Shown here: positions 47,748 to 59,040 of the stretch, piece by piece | Numbering within the stretch: position 1 is the stretch's first letter | Layout: each line of letters begins with the position of its first letter | Origin: Metridium senile | Lineage: Eukaryota > Cnidaria > Anthozoa > Actiniaria > Metridiidae | Assembly (NCBI GenBank): GCA_949775045.1 | Contig: OX459096.1 | Coordinates: 38,177,316 to 38,241,315 of the forward strand | Direction of reading: 5' to 3' | Length of the DNA: 64,000 nt | The notes under the pieces: model-generated | What the model saw: the letters and a program-made list of their open reading frames with translations, nothing else | What the model was told of the DNA's origin: nothing | Databases searched by the model: none | Position numbers and translations under genes: made by a program

Positions 47748-49267
47748 AATCTTGGGGTTGAGTTTACTTGTTATTGAGCCTGAAGAGAAGAAAGAAAAGA
47801 AGTCGGCATAAGAAAGGAAAACACGTTGAATAGTTTAATTGTAAACATGAAAAGTATTCAAAATATGGAAAACAACAAGACAAATGAGCTCAATGAGATT
47901 AGATTCAAAATCCCTCCTATTACTATCCCCATCAATTTTAAGACCTATTAAGCTAAATCTTTGACTACCTGTACAACAAGGTCGTACAATATCAAACACA
48001 ATTGACTAAAGTCATCATGAATATCATGACCCTTTATTGAATAGTTTTAATTAACACTATTTCGGCTGAGATCACTATGGCTACACTATTCTAGAGTATA
48101 TTACGTGGAATATACTCGTGTTATCAGTATTCAAATTAGTTGTAGAAGGTGTCATTCATTAGCACAGCTCTTAGTAGTTTGGTCGATGTACAGACTTTCT
48201 AGAATTCCTCTACTGATTCCTGAGCTTCTTGTTTACAAAACGTTTGATGTTTTTGATTAATACACAGGCTGAATACTTCACATCATCTTCATGCTTCGTC
48301 AGTGTTACCTTATAAACTACTATCGGTGTAAATCTTGTCTTCTTCCTCGTATAGCAGTCGGTTTTTTACTGTCTTGGCCGCAATTAACGGTTTAGGTTCT
48401 ATGAGCTCTTTATATCGATATTTATTAATTATGGACTAAATTTTCATGGTTAATAATTAATTGTTATAGCGAAAACAATCCCAAGCATTCATGTCAGTGG
48501 ATTCCTAGTTGCTACCTATCAGTGAAACGATCTAGTCTGAAGATATCGAAACCACTAATTACATTAAAGTGACGGCATTTAGTATAGCCTACCACTTAGT
48601 GGTCAACGATATCTCAAATAAGCAGCTCTAGCCTCGAGTATTTTCATGTACGACAAGTGAAAGCGAATCTCCATGGATTTTCCCGCTGGGCTGTTTAGTT
48701 ATTCTGTGTTATTCAGAGTGCGTCAAAAGAAATTCTTTATTCATCTATTCTCACGCAGGTGCATGATTTCGATTCTTAATAACGCTAGCTTTAATTCACC
48801 TTTCATTTATCCTCCTTCTAAATTAAAAACTGTCTTTGAATCTGAAAGTAATTCTCTGAGTGATTCGTTCGACTTAATTGGGCCTCATTTATGGTTCCGA
48901 ATAATCTGCAATTATTCGTGTTTTCAAAAACAAAACAACATTGAGTTTGTTTTGGTTTTTCGCTTTTGTTCAGTTAATTGTGAGTTATTACTAGCAATAG
49001 TTCTACCGATCCACAATATCGCCTAGATTATATTAGTTCTCTAAAAGAAGAATAACAAATTACTTCTCACTTTGTTGTTTGCGCCCATTGTATACATAGA
49101 TTGATTGGTTTTATTGGAACCATGAATTCTGAAAGAATATAGAATCTATTTATGTTTTTATCTAATCGATTATAGCAACACCAAATATTGTTGATGCGGG
49201 CAGTTTGTAGTTCTTACAGGTATGAAGACTTGAAGGTGTGAAAACCGGTAATCATACCGAAGTAGAA

Positions 49268-49400
49268 TGTACTTCTCTCTTATAAAGGAATATAGATGGA
49301 AACTAGCGAGTTTAGGCTGCGTCGGTGTTTGATATAAACGATAGGTAATACAATGAAATTTGTAACACCGTAAAAAATGTTGACTTAAAATGTTGAGTAA
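49268..49400. repeat. Second copy of the 23097-type repeat
   Basis: GATGGAAACTAGCGAG, GGCTGCGTCGGTGTTTGATA and TTTGTAACACCGTAAAAAAT occur in the same order as at 23163-23270, without the tandem duplication. Confidence 0.75.
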
Positions 49401-50220
49401 AAAGGGAGGAAAGGAAGTTATTTTTTTAGAATTAAACCCATTTGGTTTCCACCCAATTCAAATCTTTTGGGAATGAGATTCTTTGTCTGTTGTAAGTCGA
49501 AATCACTCCTTAGAAATTGTTGGAACACACGTTCTTATTCAAAGAGGTTTTATATTGGGTGCTTGTATAGAAGTCTTTAACCGATTTTGTCTATTTTTGA
49601 TTATCTCTGATAGCATATCAACCACATAGCGAATTGGTCACAGACGGATTGTTTTTATCCGAAGAAGCAGGATCGAAATTAGGATAGTGTTTTCAATAGA
49701 CGATTTTCATAAATGGCGCCACTAATTATCATAATTTTTAACTGATTGATGTTTTAAGAAAAAGAAAGCTATCATATGATAGGCATTCACCATAACAATA
49801 ACTTGTGAAAGTTTGATAAAAAACGATTAAATTTGCAAGAAGCTATAAGAGAAATCAGAAAAACACCAAAACGAGGCATCAAAGGCCTCACCAGAAAATT
49901 ACATATACAAATCTCTACATTTTTCATTGAGCATAACATAACATTGGTATTTTAGCCAGAGCATCAAAACCTTCCAAACTCTCCTTAGATAGTTCATAAA
50001 TGACTTCAGCTTTATTAGTGTAGCTACATTAAAATAAGTGATTTGTTCACCGGATGAAATTGGGATTCATTTTAGTTTTGCCAGAGCGTTGAAGATAGCG
50101 GCAATGATTTTGAAAGGATTTATCAGATTTATCAGACAACTATCAAGCTAGCCGCTGATAGGGCCGTATGGAAGCGACAAAACAGCGAACTGGGTCTTAT
50201 TATCGTCATTGAATCATGTC

Positions 50221-50535
50221 AATATGTCCCCCTTTTCAAACCAAGCAGATTGATTGATTATTTTTTAGATAAATTGCGGTATTCTGATTACTCGGGCTAT
50301 CTGTGGTGAAAATTTGAAAATTTGTAAATATCCGGTGTCGAATGAAACAGTTTCCAGTTTGATATCACTTCAATACGCCCCCTTTTTAAATCATTGATTT
50401 ATTGATTTAATGTTTTAGATAAAAAGTGGTTACAATCCTGATTATTATTACTCGGGCTATCTGTGATAGCTTTTCATTCACAAAACTACCGGTTTGAATA
50501 TTTGTAAATATCCGGTGTCGATTGAAACAGACTTT
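50221..50535. repeat. Diverged tandem duplication of about 150 bp
   Basis: Two copies share CCCCCTTTT, TTTTTTAGATAAA, ACTCGGGCTATCTGTG and TTTGTAAATATCCGGTGTCG, in order. Confidence 0.75.
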
Positions 50536-51689
50536 TCCTGTTTTCACAGTGGTTATTATTTGAACAATTTAAATAAAAGTAAAATCTCTTAACGTCAGGG
50601 AAGATAAAAAAAAAGTGCTTTCATTAAACCGAGTAGTTAACGGATAAAGGATTTTATTTGAATCAAGAAGTGTTATTTTCTGGAATACATGGAATAGACA
50701 TCCACAGTTAGGCCGATAATTTTCAAAGTCCTTTCCTCTTTCTTTTGCAATTTTGTCACCTAAACTATACGTTGTGCTTTGATATTAATTTGATTCAATG
50801 TCAGAGGTAATTTTAATTAAACTGCCTTCGCTATATTGTGATATTTATGTATTATACTTTATTTCTGGCTTTTTCCAATCTCATTTTTATTTTCATTTTT
50901 TCAATTTTCATTTTTTCAATTTTCATTTTTATTTTTCAATTTTATAATTTCATGTGTACACATTCAGTTCTGTAAAGCTATTTTTCCGAAACACAGATTT
51001 TGGAGCATACGTAAAGAACTTTTATACAGCAAGTGATTTTATGACTTGGATATTTCCAAAGTAAAATTCCAAATATTTAAAATATGTCTTGAGTTTTTCA
51101 AGGACCCTATATCAAAATTGTTTTTCGAAGAATAAGTCTCATTGTAAGAGAAATGAATACCTAACACCTTAATCCCCTCCTTATTAAATTCAATCCATTT
51201 AATGTTCCGGCTCTATGTTTTCTGTTTTCCTAGAATTAATTCGTTTATTTTAAGAGATGAATATTCGTAGAAGGTATCCAGCAGTACACAAAAAGATTAT
51301 CAAGCGAATCTAATTAAAAAATGTGGCCTCATCTGCATATCATCAAAACTTATCAGTTTTTTCTCATGTACATGTAAATAAATTGCGCTTATACTTTTAG
51401 ATGAGTCCACCATGGTTGCTAAAATTTCAATTACTAGGGATGAAAAGGTATTGGGAAATGGGATCCCCTGCTTTACTTCTTATACTTACTTATTATAAGA
51501 GACAGCCATTATTCAGCCAACAACCCACGTTATGACTAAATATTGGGCAAAAACGTTGAAAAACGTTGAAAAGCTTAGCCGGATGATGCTCTATATTAAC
51601 AAAATCTTGCAACTGATTATATTAGAGAATCTCAATACTCAATACAAGGTACTTACAGTAATTACGCGATGAAGTTAGCGACCTGCACG

Positions 51690-51832
51690 GAGCCAGTTGT
51701 ACCAAGCCTGGATAAAGTTATCCACTGAATATGAGTTATCCAGCGTATAGCCAGTTTGTATAGGTTTTATCCGTTGGATAGGGATTTATCCAGTGGATAG
51801 CGCTTTTCAGGCTTCGTACAACCAGTCCCAGG
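51690..51832. mobile_element. MITE, GGCCGGTTGTACGAAG family, copy 2
   Basis: Ends GAGCCAGTTGTACCAAGCC and GGCTTCGTACAACCAGTCCC are inverted, with interior TTTATCCAGTGGATAGC shared with 13527-13667. Confidence 0.8.
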
Positions 51833-51892
51833 ACCCTATAGTAATAGACTATTGTTAGCGATCTAGCCAATAGTTAGAAAGCTGGAACCGTC

Positions 51893-52047
51893 AAGTAATA
51901 TATCAAACACGAGAAAGAGTGTTGCATCAGGTTTTCAAACACCGAAAAATGGGTTGAAAAAACGAGGCGCAGCCGAGTTTTTTTGGGCCCATTTGGAGGT
52001 GTTTGAAAACCTGATGAATCACTCTTTCGAGTGTTGGATATTACTTC
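51893..52047. mobile_element. Long palindromic element (GGCGCAGCCGAG centre)
   Basis: AAGTAATATATCAAACACGA and CATCAGGTTTTCAAACACC at the left are mirrored by GGTGTTTGAAAACCTGATG and GTGTTGGATATTACTT at the right. The arms are about 55 bp around a GAGGCGCAGCCGAG centre. Confidence 0.8.
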
Positions 52048-52390
52048 TCAAATTATTGGATAATTATTGGAGAAATTCAAAGCGAAGTTGGCTTAATTTT
52101 ATGCAAGTGTTTCATCAGATTTCAAACTCCTTCACGCTAGTGATTTTGTCTTTGTTTTCTCTTCATTAATTATTCATGAGTTTTAGAAGAATTATTAAAA
52201 CATAAACGTGTTTTTTTTTCATGTTTTGGCAAGTTATTATTTAACCTCACGCCAAAACTGTTCACGTGACAAGTGGGAAACATTGATGATGATTAAATAT
52301 TAATTAAAATTAATCATAATTTATTTTTAAAAAATGAACAGAAGAAGACTTTCATATTTAGTGTGTTACCATAAAGTTAATTATCGTTAC

Positions 52391-52395
<5 letters not shown>

Positions 52396-52425
<30 letters not shown>

Positions 52426-52861
52426 TTTATTCAGGTGTCTATGTATTTAGTTTATACAACTAATTGGGGACACAAAGGAAAAGGAAAGAAAAAGTAAAAG
52501 TAAAAAATATCTATATGTAATATTAATCTATAACTATAGTGTATATATATATGTAAAATTTATCTTAAAAATATTTATAGAATTAAGTTAAGTTAAGTTA
52601 AGAAGTTATAATACAAATATATGTAAATGTATAATAGAAATTATAATAAGTATATAGAGATATCTATTGTTACGAGTTGCATAGTTTGCAACAATTAATG
52701 TTATTTTCTAATATATTGGATAGATCCAATTTCCTAATTTTCATTTTAAAAGAGTTTATGCTGGGTGATGATCTGAGATCCACATTGAGCTTAGACCAAA
52801 TATACGGTCCTAGATATCTAATAGTATGTTTACCATAACTCACTGTGTCAAATCTAGGAAA
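52396..52861 (-). mobile_element. LINE (CR1/L2-type) 3' end
   Basis: Read on the minus strand, 52861-52670 encodes the C-terminal block typical of LINE ORF2 proteins (RFDTVSYGKHTIRYLGPYIW, then IRKLDLSNILEN and CKLCNS) and stops at TAA. A 3' UTR follows, ending GAATAAAGTTATTATTATT, the ATT microsatellite tail seen in CR1/L2-like LINEs. It is 5'-truncated at about 52861. Confidence 0.7.
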
Positions 52862-53389
52862 CTATGGAAACTACAATAAACATGAACTAGTGCATTGTTC
52901 AAAACGTTTATCCAGACTGGCTTTTATCCAATCAGGGATCCACCTTAAGAAAAATGGCTGTTTAGTTTGTACTAGTCGATAAAAAATAATTCAGCATTTT
53001 GGGTACGTGAGGTTAATTCGAGACAATACCGATCAATCACTCAGGTCTCCTCGAGACTAATAGTCTCTTTTAAAAAACATTTAGTAAATGATGTTACCGA
53101 GAACCAATCATATGTAACTTATTCCTAGAATTTATATTCTATTTGATCAAACTTGACCAAAATATCCTGCCATTTAATATTCATTGTTTTGAACGCATTT
53201 TGACTCGAAATTATCCCCAGGAGCGCAACATTCATCAAGAGGGTCTACGCCTTACTGTCATTTTTCATGTCATTTGCCATGCAAACATTTAAATTATAAA
53301 CCCTCAAGAAATTGGATAGTCAGCAACATTTATGAATAATCATTCAGACTGAAAGCGAAACTTAATACATTAAGAGTCAGTCATCACGG

Positions 53390-56300
53390 ATGAAGCACTT
53401 TATAACACTGCAAGTTGTCCGTGGATCTTCAATCATGCTTGTGATTCTGCTATGCCTAGTAGGTTTAACAACAGCACGATATAATCTGTCAAACAAAGGC
53501 GATATTATTATTGGAGGCATGTTTCCTATACTCAAGACTCAGTCGTGTTCATGCGACATATCTTCAAAACATTGTGATCTATTCCCTAAGGGATTATTCC
53601 TTGCTGAGGCCATGGTGTACGCCCTTCATCTGGTAAATAAACGACGTATTCTTCCATTTAATATATCACTTGGATATTCTATTCGTGATACGTGTGCTAC
53701 CCTAAGTGTTGCTGTAGATGATGCACTTTTCTTCGCATCACATCGTAAGAACAAACAGTCACCCCATGAAGGGAATCGAAGGAGTAAACAAGGGATGCCG
53801 TCAGTAATTGGTGTTATCGGGGCGGGAAATAGTGAGTTGAGTTTAGCTGTAAACAACATTCTAAGCCTGTATAATATACCACAAGTAGCGTACGCTTCTA
53901 GTGCAACCTTTTTAAATGACAAAAGCCGTTATAAAACGTTCCTAAGAGTCCTTCCACCTGATATTTTACAAGCTAAGGCAATAGCACAACTCATAGCACA
54001 TTTTCATTGGAACTATATATCATTGGTGTCGTGTGATAATCATTATTCTGGTCCTTTACGCCATGCATTCCGTGAACAAGCACGGCTTCTCGAGATATGT
54101 CTTTCAAATGACATTGTCCTCTCTGAACATTTGCCAACAGTTGAAGTTATTGAGCGACGTCTCAAGAGCATAAAGCAAACTAACAACTCGAATGTCATTT
54201 TAGTATTTGCTTCTGAGCAAAATGCAAAGACAATATTCAAGGCTGCAATTGCTCAAAACCTTACAAATCATGTTTGGATCGCTAGCGATTCGTGGTCTAA
54301 CGCCCTTACACTCTTTCAGCAACAACATTCTAGTATAAGAGGAAGTGCTCTTGGTGTTTTCTTTGGATACACACCTGTCACAGGTTTCATAAAACATTTA
54401 AAGAATCGATTGAACAAATATGAAGAGACTTCTCCAAATAAAGACCCCTGGCTCCGTGATTTGTCTTATGCATTAAACGCTGAGAGAATCCATTTGAAGT
54501 CTAACAATCCACAAGATGAGAATAATTACTGGAGTGCATTTGCGCGCGTTGAGTACGTTATCGACAGCGTTTTCATTCTAAGTCACGTGATTAAAGATTA
54601 TTGTCTCGAGTTGACAATCAATTCAAACGCAACAGAAGAAGAAAAAAAAGCAAAATGTCTTGAGACAATCGTGCCGAAAGACCTGCTAAGATTCCTGTTC
54701 AATAGAACCATCATGGCATTCAGTAAGAATTTCACGATCGACGAAAAAGGTGATCCCTCGGGTACTTATGATTTTTACAATATTCAAGCAATTCAAGGTA
54801 CACTTAGATACATTAAGATAGGTATGTACAACTCAAAGACAATGTCGCTTCAAGTAAATGACTCTATGATTGATTTGGGTGAAGGAAAAGGGCGAGTACC
54901 TGAATCCCGCTGTAGCCCAGTTTGTCCACCAGGCTATTACGTCATAAGAGAACGTGCAATACAATGCTGCTATGAATGCAAGTTATGCCCTGCTAATGAA
55001 ATAGGCAACGTAACCATGACAACAAGCTGCATGGCGTGTAATGATGATCACATGGCTAATAGCAACAGAAGTCAGTGTATTTATGTTGCATTGAAGTACG
55101 TCGCGTGGGGTCAACCTTGGACTATAGTTCTTGGTTTGTTTACTATGCTTGGGTTTTTACTGAGTGTTTTTGTCATGGTAGTATTTATTAGACATCGAAA
55201 CAGCCCTGTAGTACGTGCTAGCTGCTTTGAAATCAGCATTATCCTTATCCTTAGTATTGCTTTAGGCTTTCTTCTTCCTATATTCAACCTCAGTAAACCA
55301 AGTGATCGTATGTGTAAGGCCTCGGCGTTCTTTTTTGCTGTAATTTTTACTTTGATTCTATCGCTAACGTTGGCAAAAATCAACCGGACTGTTCTTATCT
55401 TAAACAATCGGCTAGTTAGTCAAGGTAAGTCGTTCCATACGCGATTTTTGCTTTCAAGGCGAGCTCATTTCACCAGCGTCTTAGTTTTAATATCAATACA
55501 AGTTGCTATCTGCACTGCATGGTTTTATAAACAACCTCCACAACAAATGATAACCAAACGACCCCCACCTAACCCCTCACGGTATCTGCATTGCACTAAC
55601 CATACAAGCTACTGGTTCTTAATATCAAGTGGTTTTCTGATCTTCCTTAGTCTTCTCTGTACTATATTAGCTTTTCGATCGAGAAACTTTCCTGAGAATT
55701 ACAACCATGCAAAGTTTGTATCATTCGCTATGTTCACGTTTGATATGGTTTGGTTGACGTTCATGGGTGCGTATTACGGCAAGACCGAACATGGACTTCA
55801 CCATCCAGTCATCGATGTTTGTGCAATATTGTTCTCAAATATTCTACTGCTGCTCTTTTTCTTTGCACCCAAAGTCTACGTCATCTTCTTTAGACCCGAG
55901 CTGAACAACGCGCGAACGTTCCGAGAGATGAACCTTCAGCATATCCTTATAGCAAGTGGACAGACCATGAGAACATATTCACTTGCATTATTACAAGGAC
56001 ATGAAAACGTGTACTTGATGGATTGCGATGGCAACAACAAAGCTGTGCAAACACCTCGTACGTATACCCGAGATGTACATACTCAAACTGACTTTAAACC
56101 AGCTCAGCCAACAGTTAGCTTGATGCAGAGGATGTTTAGAATCGGCAGCAGTCGACGCAGAGGTCATGGTGCGTTTAAGCGAGGATTCAGTGAAAGTGAC
56201 ACGCCTCACACCTTTGATCCTATTGCAATATCAGGCCTACATTCATATAGTTCACCGCACCCTCTTTGCCCATTGAGTCAGTTAGGCAATCTATCAAATG

Positions 56301-56425
56301 GAAAGCGCATGCGTATGATCGAGGAAGACAATGCCTTTGGGACTGATGTCACCATGGAAACGCTGCCGACAGCAAACGATACACCCAATGCTGAGACTAT
56401 TTATTGTATTCATAACGACTCTTAG
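53390..56425 (+). CDS. Class C GPCR, metabotropic-glutamate-receptor-like (B)
   Basis: A single 1011-codon exon. A signal peptide (about 1-29) leads to a Venus-flytrap domain (about 35-505), the cysteine-rich NCD3G linker (about 510-572; CSPVCPPGYY, CCYECKLC), seven membrane helices (about 578-835, ending FFAPKVYVIFFRPE) and a 173-residue tail. By hand alignment, S148, S171, Y219 and D300 match the mGluR1 positions S165, T188, Y236 and D318. The general amino-acid pocket therefore looks intact, unlike in its neighbour. Identity in order and spacing with receptor A shows a duplicated pair, now strongly diverged and in opposite orientation. AATAAA at 56586-56591 is a likely polyadenylation signal. 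Glutamate is one candidate ligand, not established. Confidence 0.94.
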   Translation: MKHFITLQVVRGSSIMLVILLCLVGLTTARYNLSNKGDIIIGGMFPILKTQSCSCDISSKHCDLFPKGLFLAEAMVYALHLVNKRRILPFNISLGYSIRDTCATLSVAVDDALFFASHRKNKQSPHEGNRRSKQGMPSVIGVIGAGNSELSLAVNNILSLYNIPQVAYASSATFLNDKSRYKTFLRVLPPDILQAKAIAQLIAHFHWNYISLVSCDNHYSGPLRHAFREQARLLEICLSNDIVLSEHLPTVEVIERRLKSIKQTNNSNVILVFASEQNAKTIFKAAIAQNLTNHVWIASDSWSNALTLFQQQHSSIRGSALGVFFGYTPVTGFIKHLKNRLNKYEETSPNKDPWLRDLSYALNAERIHLKSNNPQDENNYWSAFARVEYVIDSVFILSHVIKDYCLELTINSNATEEEKKAKCLETIVPKDLLRFLFNRTIMAFSKNFTIDEKGDPSGTYDFYNIQAIQGTLRYIKIGMYNSKTMSLQVNDSMIDLGEGKGRVPESRCSPVCPPGYYVIRERAIQCCYECKLCPANEIGNVTMTTSCMACNDDHMANSNRSQCIYVALKYVAWGQPWTIVLGLFTMLGFLLSVFVMVVFIRHRNSPVVRASCFEISIILILSIALGFLLPIFNLSKPSDRMCKASAFFFAVIFTLILSLTLAKINRTVLILNNRLVSQGKSFHTRFLLSRRAHFTSVLVLISIQVAICTAWFYKQPPQQMITKRPPPNPSRYLHCTNHTSYWFLISSGFLIFLSLLCTILAFRSRNFPENYNHAKFVSFAMFTFDMVWLTFMGAYYGKTEHGLHHPVIDVCAILFSNILLLLFFFAPKVYVIFFRPELNNARTFREMNLQHILIASGQTMRTYSLALLQGHENVYLMDCDGNNKAVQTPRTYTRDVHTQTDFKPAQPTVSLMQRMFRIGSSRRRGHGAFKRGFSESDTPHTFDPIAISGLHSYSSPHPLCPLSQLGNLSNGKRMRMIEEDNAFGTDVTMETLPTANDTPNAETIYCIHNDS

Positions 56426-56610
56426 TTCAATAGATTTACTGAAAAATGATGATTAGCTTTAGCTGGACAACCTGTTATAAGCAGTTGACTCTAGCTATAT
56501 TTGCAGGCTTTCATTCAGCGTTAAAAGTTAGCGTTGAATACTGATTTAAACTTCAAGCAGCTGCATATATACTGCTAAATGTAGCAATAAAAGACATGTT
56601 CTTATTTAAG

Positions 56611-56742
56611 AATAATAATAATAAGAAGATGAAGTAGAGGAGGAAGAGGAGGAAGAAGAGGAAGAGGAGGAAGAGGAGGAGGAGTAGGAGCAGCAGCAGC
56701 AGCAGCAGAAGAAGAAGAAGAAAAAGAAGAAGAGGAAGAAAT
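56611..56742. repeat. Purine-rich low-complexity tract (GAG/GAA/CAG)
   Basis: Runs of AATAAT, GAGGAA, GCAGCA and GAAGAA triplets just after the GPCR B 3' UTR. Confidence 0.85.
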
Positions 56743-57799
56743 GAATGAACCAGAATTGTTATTGATCTCTCTCAGTCGCATATTTTAAATTAAACTAGTT
56801 GAAAGCCATCTGGTATCACACAGGACTCAATGTCAATAAGAACCAAAATGAATTTAGAATTTATGCATAAATTATATACTAAGTGGAATGTATGTTATTT
56901 CTCTTATCCCAGGATATAGATAATATAAAATAATACTGATTTGAACACAGTCGTAAGAATCTGATTTTCATGCCCAGTCGAAAAAAGATGACGCAAAAAA
57001 ATTCATATCAGAGTCCAAGCTTTCTATATATTATTATCTAAACAAAAATGTCTCAACCGTCGATTTAAAACCGGTTTAAAGAATAATTGGATTTATAAAA
57101 TTCTGATATCATTTGTATTATTGATCAAAACCAATTCTTATATACTTACATTCAGTGATTTAGAACCCTATATTTTAAATCCAGACAATGCAATTTCTTT
57201 CCACCGGCGTTGCTGAACATTGATTAATTCTATATGTCAATAGGACTATTGTCGTCACGAATCGAAATTACTTCCTACAAAATAAGAAATTAAATTAACT
57301 TCTATATATATCTCACTTATAGAAAAAGGGATGTTTAATTGTAATTTTCGTTACTTAGCATGAGCTCAAACGAAAATTCGTTTTCATGCAAAATTCATTT
57401 TGATTAAGGTAGGCTAGATTACTGTCAAAATGTGCAAAATTGATAGATATGTCATAACCAGTTTTGACATGAAGAAGAAAAGATATACCAAAAACTATTT
57501 GCGGGTACTGAATAATGCAGTTTAGACGATACTTAAAGGCCTTTGAAGCACGCAAGTATTTGATATCCAGTAAAAATGAGAATGATGACAACCTAGTACT
57601 TGATCAATTAATTGATATTTCGAGATGGCTCTTGAATCTATCGTATTATTTAACTGGTCAAGCCCCATCGAGATTATATCTGTCTATCTAGGTAGGTTAT
57701 TTTAATTCATTTTAGGTAGAACTCAAATCATCGAAAACCTGCTGTTACTATGATTATCCTTTCCTACTGTGAATACTGTTCGTATTCTTTCATCAGTAG

Positions 57800-58640
57800 T
57801 CACTCAATTGCAATATATTACCATACGATTGTCTTTATTAGTATTTTTTTAATTAACATACATGTATTTTGCTTGGTACTGTAACATTGCTCAGTGCATG
57901 TGTCTAATACTAGGTAAAACACCTGAATCGATATCGTTTTCAATTCGAGCAACCTGACAGCAAAAAATAAATTGCAATATATTACCATAAGATTCTGTCT
58001 TTATTAGTATGTTTCTAACTTTAATTAACATACATGTATTTTGCTTGGTACTGTAACATTGCTCAGTGTGTCTAATACTAGGTAAAACACCTGAATCGAT
58101 ATCGTTTTCAATTCGAGCAACCTGACAACAAAAAATCAATTGCAATATATTACCATAAGATTCTGTCTTTATTAGTATGTTTCTAACTTTAATTAACATA
58201 CATGTATTTTGCTTGGTACTGTAACATTGCTCAGTGTGTCTAATACTAGGTAAAACACCTGAATCGATATCGTTTTCAATTCGAGCAACCTGACAACAAA
58301 AAATCAATTGCAATATATTACCATAAGATTCTGTCTTTATTAGTATGTTTCTAACTTTAATTAACATACATGTATTTTGCTTGGTACTGTAACATTGCTC
58401 AGTGTGTCTAATACTAGGTAAAACACCTGAATCGATATCGTTTTCAATTCGAGCAACCTAACAACAAAAATCAATTGCAATATATTACCATATAGTTTCT
58501 GTCTTTATTAGTATTTTTCTTACTTTAATAAACATATATTGTTTTCTTGGTACTGTAATATTGCTTAGTGTGTCTCATACTAGTTAAAACACCTGAATCG
58601 ATATCGTTTTCAATTCGAGCAACCTGCCGACAACAACAAA
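57800..58640. repeat. 168-bp satellite, five copies
   Basis: The word GCTTGGTACTGTAACATTGC begins at about 57871, 58043, 58211 and 58379, with a diverged copy near 58546. The spacing is 172, 168, 168 and 167. The central copies are nearly identical and the outer ones diverged, as expected for unequal exchange. Because 168 is 56 codons, the minus strand shows a repeating open frame that is not a gene. Confidence 0.92.
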
Positions 58641-58850
58641 ATCAAAAAGGCAATGTTAAAGGTGTCGCGAAAATAATAAATCATACTGATTAAGGTGACT
58701 GGCTACTTTTGGAAAGAATGTTATTAATAAACCTTTCTTTACATTTTAATGTGAAATTGAATGTTTGAAATACAAAATATTTTCGAGATAATAAGCATTT
58801 AGTGGACGCCTGCAGCAAAATTTGAGCGAAAGGAAGTTATATGAAAAAAA

Positions 58851-59040
58851 AATCACAACTCATATAAGAATAAAGTTATTTTCATACTATAATAAAGCAC
58901 AGCTGCCGGTCAGTGAATCATTCTACATTACAACATGAAAAAAAAAAAAGAAATCACAACTCATATAAGAATAAAGTTCTTTTCATGCAAGTAAAGCACA
59001 GCTTCCGGCCAGTTAATCATTCTACATTACAACATGAATA
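58851..59040. repeat. 101-bp tandem duplication
   Basis: AATCACAACTCATATAAGAA through CATTCTACATTACAACATGA occurs twice, at 58851 and 58952, with a few differences. The second copy ends exactly at the Penelope-like insertion. Confidence 0.85.

Larger units (their letters stand above)
47748..53389. other. Intergenic between the two divergent class C GPCRs
   Basis: About 5.6 kb shared upstream region. It holds a repeat related to 23097 (49268-49400), a diverged 150-bp duplication (50221-50535), two MITEs (51690-51832, 51893-52047) and a LINE 3' end (52396-52861). Promoters cannot be placed. An ORF-like stretch at 48673-49026 has no recognisable domain. Confidence 0.55.

Noticed and set aside
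48673..49026. 117-codon plus-strand frame between the GPCRs
   Set aside because: Composition resembles translated AT-rich DNA. No signal peptide or domain, so it was left uncalled.
57891..58367. 158-codon minus-strand frame with internal repeats
   Set aside because: It results from the 168-bp satellite being a multiple of three. The repeated peptide mirrors DNA copies and shows no conserved family features.
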